Positions 62,337 to 64,000 of a stretch of 64,000 nt of DNA are shown one piece after another. The stretch spans positions 186,001 through 250,000 of the forward strand of contig NZ_JBBYXL010000006.1 in the NCBI RefSeq assembly GCF_039655865.1. Reading direction: 5' to 3'. The DNA comes from Prosthecobacter sp. SYSU 5D2. Its GTDB lineage: Bacteria > Verrucomicrobiota > Verrucomicrobiia > Verrucomicrobiales > Verrucomicrobiaceae. Made by a program: the position numbers and the translations under genes. The notes under the pieces are model-generated. The model ran no database searches. It had not been told where the DNA came from and saw nothing but the letters and a program-made list of their open reading frames with translations. The first letter of the stretch is position 1. Each line of letters opens with the position of its first letter.

Positions 62337-63437
62337 ATGACAAGAACCGAAGCTTACCTGGCCCTGAACCTCATCCCGCAAGTGGGGCCGGTGCGCATCA
62401 GGCGGCTTCTTCAGGCCTTTGGCTCCCCGGAGCGGGTGCTGACGGCCAAGGCAACGGAACTGGCCCGGGTAGAAAGCATTGCCATGGCCCAGGCGGAGGC
62501 CATCGCGGCCTGGGACGCTCGAGGTCAGGTGGAAGTGGAGTTGAAAAAAGTCCGTGACCGGGGCCTGACGCTGCTGACGCAGGAGGATGAGCTGTTCCCG
62601 CCGCTGCTGAAGCAGATCTATGACGCGCCAGTCCTGCTCTACGTGTGGGGCCAGCTCCAGAAGCGGGATCACCAGGCCATCGGCGTGGTGGGCAGCCGCC
62701 ATGCCACCCTCTACGGCATGAATGCCACCAAGAAGCTGAGCTACCAGATTTCTTATGCGGGCTACACTGTCGTCAGCGGCCTGGCCCGGGGGATTGACAC
62801 CGCTGCGCATGAGGCTGCCCTGGCTGCAAAAGGCCGGACGGTGGCGGTGATTGGCTCCGGCATGGGCAAGCTCTACCCGCCGGAAAACCTGGCCCTGGCG
62901 GAGCGCATTGCCCAGAACGGGGCGGTCATCAGCGAATACCCGGTGGACCGGATGGCTGACCGGCAGACTTTTCCGTACCGGAACCGCATCGTGGCGGGAT
63001 GGTGCAGCGGTCTTCTGGTCGTCGAAGCGCCCATCAAGAGCGGATCTCTGATCACGGCCCAGCAGGCAACTGAGCAAGGCCGGACAGTATATGCGGTGCC
63101 AGGGCCCATTGACAAACCCACCTCCACCGGTTGTAACAGGCTGATCCAGCAAGGAGCCAAGCTGGTGATGGATGGGGCGGACATCCTGGATGACCTGATG
63201 GCCCTCTTCCCCACCGCGCCGATGCCCCCAAAGGTGGAAGCTCTCCCGCCTGCGGCCAATCTGACCCTGGATGAGCAGATCCTCTTTGATGCCATGACGA
63301 CGGAGGAGGTCCATATTGACGAGCTGACCTCACGCTCCGGCCTGGCGGCAGGCACGGTGAATGTGAACCTGATGCGGCTGGAAATGAAACGGCTAATCCG
63401 TGCGCTGCCTGGAAGGCGATATGTGCGCGTGGCCTGA
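62337..63437 (+). CDS. dprA: DNA-processing protein DprA
   Basis: A 366-residue protein that loads RecA onto incoming single-stranded DNA in natural transformation. An N-terminal helix-hairpin-helix-like region (LIPQVGPVRIRRLLQAFGSPE) precedes the Rossmann-like DprA core: GVVGSRHATLYGM near 118, VVSGLARGIDTAAHEAAL near 144, GSGMGKLYPPEN near 174, SEYP, RNRIVAG and KSGSLITA...EQGRTVYAVPGP. A winged-helix DprA_WH domain closes the protein (from about 305). All core motifs are intact. It starts 56 bases after the transpeptidase gene. Confidence 0.94.
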   Translation: MTRTEAYLALNLIPQVGPVRIRRLLQAFGSPERVLTAKATELARVESIAMAQAEAIAAWDARGQVEVELKKVRDRGLTLLTQEDELFPPLLKQIYDAPVLLYVWGQLQKRDHQAIGVVGSRHATLYGMNATKKLSYQISYAGYTVVSGLARGIDTAAHEAALAAKGRTVAVIGSGMGKLYPPENLALAERIAQNGAVISEYPVDRMADRQTFPYRNRIVAGWCSGLLVVEAPIKSGSLITAQQATEQGRTVYAVPGPIDKPTSTGCNRLIQQGAKLVMDGADILDDLMALFPTAPMPPKVEALPPAANLTLDEQILFDAMTTEEVHIDELTSRSGLAAGTVNVNLMRLEMKRLIRALPGRRYVRVA

Positions 63438-63516
63438 TTTCAGAGGAATGATTCCATGGGCCTTGCCGATGCGTATCCCATGCGTTAAACATCGCGCCCC
63501 TCTTTGTCCTGACCCT

Positions 63517-64000
63517 ATGCGCATTCTCCATCTCACCCCCGGAACTGGCAACTTTCACTGCGGAAGCTGCCTGCGGGACCATGCGCTCATCAAAGCCCTG
63601 CGCTCCCGAGGCCACGATGCCATCATGGCACCGCTTTATCTGCCGCTGGTGACGGACCGGGAGGTTTCCAACCCGGAAATCGGCATCCGGGTGGGCGGCA
63701 TATCGTTGTATTTGCAGCAGAAATTTCCGTGGTTCCGGCACCTGCCGCGCTTCATCCACCGGTGGCTGGACAAACCGGAGAGGCTGCGCTTTGCCGCCCG
63801 GTTCATGGGCATGACCAGTGCGCGGGATCTGGGGGAAATGGCCCTGGGCGCACTGCAGGGAGAAGCAGGCCGCCAGTGGCCGGAGTGGCAGCGGCTGATC
63901 GAATGGATCCGTACAGAAGGCAAACCGGATGTCGTGTCCCTGTCCAACAGCCTGCTCATCGGCCTGTGCCCGGTGATCGAGCGGGACCTGGGCATTCCCG
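63517..64000 (+). CDS. Glycosyltransferase (GT4-like), 5' part
   Basis: ATG at 63517 opens a frame running off the window (161 residues visible). MRILHLTPGTGNFHCGSCLR with HALIKALRSRGHDAIMAPLY matches the N-terminal domain of family 4 glycosyltransferases, including the G-x-G acceptor loop and a conserved R-G-H. The nucleotide-sugar domain and its E-x7-E motif are outside the window. The VVSLSNSLLIGLCPVI region near the end is the next strand-helix pair. Substrate unknown. Confidence 0.7.
   Translation, partial: MRILHLTPGTGNFHCGSCLRDHALIKALRSRGHDAIMAPLYLPLVTDREVSNPEIGIRVGGISLYLQQKFPWFRHLPRFIHRWLDKPERLRFAARFMGMTSARDLGEMALGALQGEAGRQWPEWQRLIEWIRTEGKPDVVSLSNSLLIGLCPVIERDLGIP

Noticed and set aside
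1-64000. CRISPR array, tRNA, rRNA or riboswitch
   Set aside because: No regularly spaced repeats, no cloverleaf-like sequence and no recognisable riboswitch core were seen in the intergenic regions. thiD has no visible TPP-type leader, though this is judged by eye only.

Overview
The window is a gene-dense, moderately high-GC bacterial chromosome segment with about 48 protein genes, no rRNA or tRNA, and no CRISPR. Several families point to the PVC group, most likely Verrucomicrobiota (a Prosthecobacter/Verrucomicrobium-like organism). They are two DUF1501 proteins with Tat signals, a large heme-binding CxxCH protein of the type common in Verrucomicrobia and Planctomycetes, a 2,093-residue alpha-2-macroglobulin and a membrane H+-pyrophosphatase. 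Many genes lack a clear Shine-Dalgarno sequence. The taxonomic call is inference from gene content only.

Layout. 1-2.4 kb: a truncated S41-protease-like protein, thiD and apaG. 2.6-17.2 kb: envelope and exported proteins (alpha-2-macroglobulin, amidase, cytochrome-like protein, GNAT, DUF1501, YkvA). 17.3-21.1 kb: an iron-type ABC importer (binding protein and fused double permease, no ATPase gene beside it) followed by a 55-residue membrane protein. 21.2-26.0 kb: Dabb protein, a decayed IS630 transposase fragment, a UvrD-type helicase and hppA. 26.2-29.3 kb: an unrecognised gene bounded by two terminators, then an exported FAD oxidoreductase. 29.5-32.7 kb: argB-argD-argF. 32.7-35.9 kb: thioesterase, GYF/DUF805 protein, small DMT-like protein and cca. 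35.9-38.2 kb: LysR-NUDIX-SDR on the minus strand.

The centrepiece (38.2-54.4 kb) is a nitrate-assimilation operon diverging from the LysR gene. In order it encodes a signal-less NrtA paralogue (possible cytoplasmic nitrate sensor), Tat-exported NrtA, NrtB, NrtC, NrtD, a porin, a diflavin reductase, a siroheme nitrite reductase, a fused DmsB-DmsC electron-transfer and membrane-anchor protein, NasA, an ADP-ribosylglycohydrolase-like protein and a sugar isomerase-like protein. A strong hairpin follows. The layout suggests nitrate enters through the porin and NrtABCD, is reduced by NasA with electrons probably drawn from quinol through the DmsBC-like fusion, and that nitrite is then reduced by NirA fed by the diflavin protein. 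Between nrtA and nrtB a 434-bp cassette with 33-bp terminal inverted repeats carries a reverse-oriented four-helix-bundle (23S rRNA intervening-sequence-type) gene and no transposase.

54.6-61.4 kb is a five-gene minus-strand cluster (DUF1501, SDR, ROK kinase, PaaK-like ligase, TPR-redoxin). The window ends with an L,D-transpeptidase lipoprotein, dprA and the start of a glycosyltransferase.

The most interesting signals are the inverted-repeat-bounded four-helix-bundle cassette inside the nitrate operon, the membrane-linked architecture of the nitrate reductase, and an N-terminal motif shared by the adjacent diflavin reductase and nitrite reductase.
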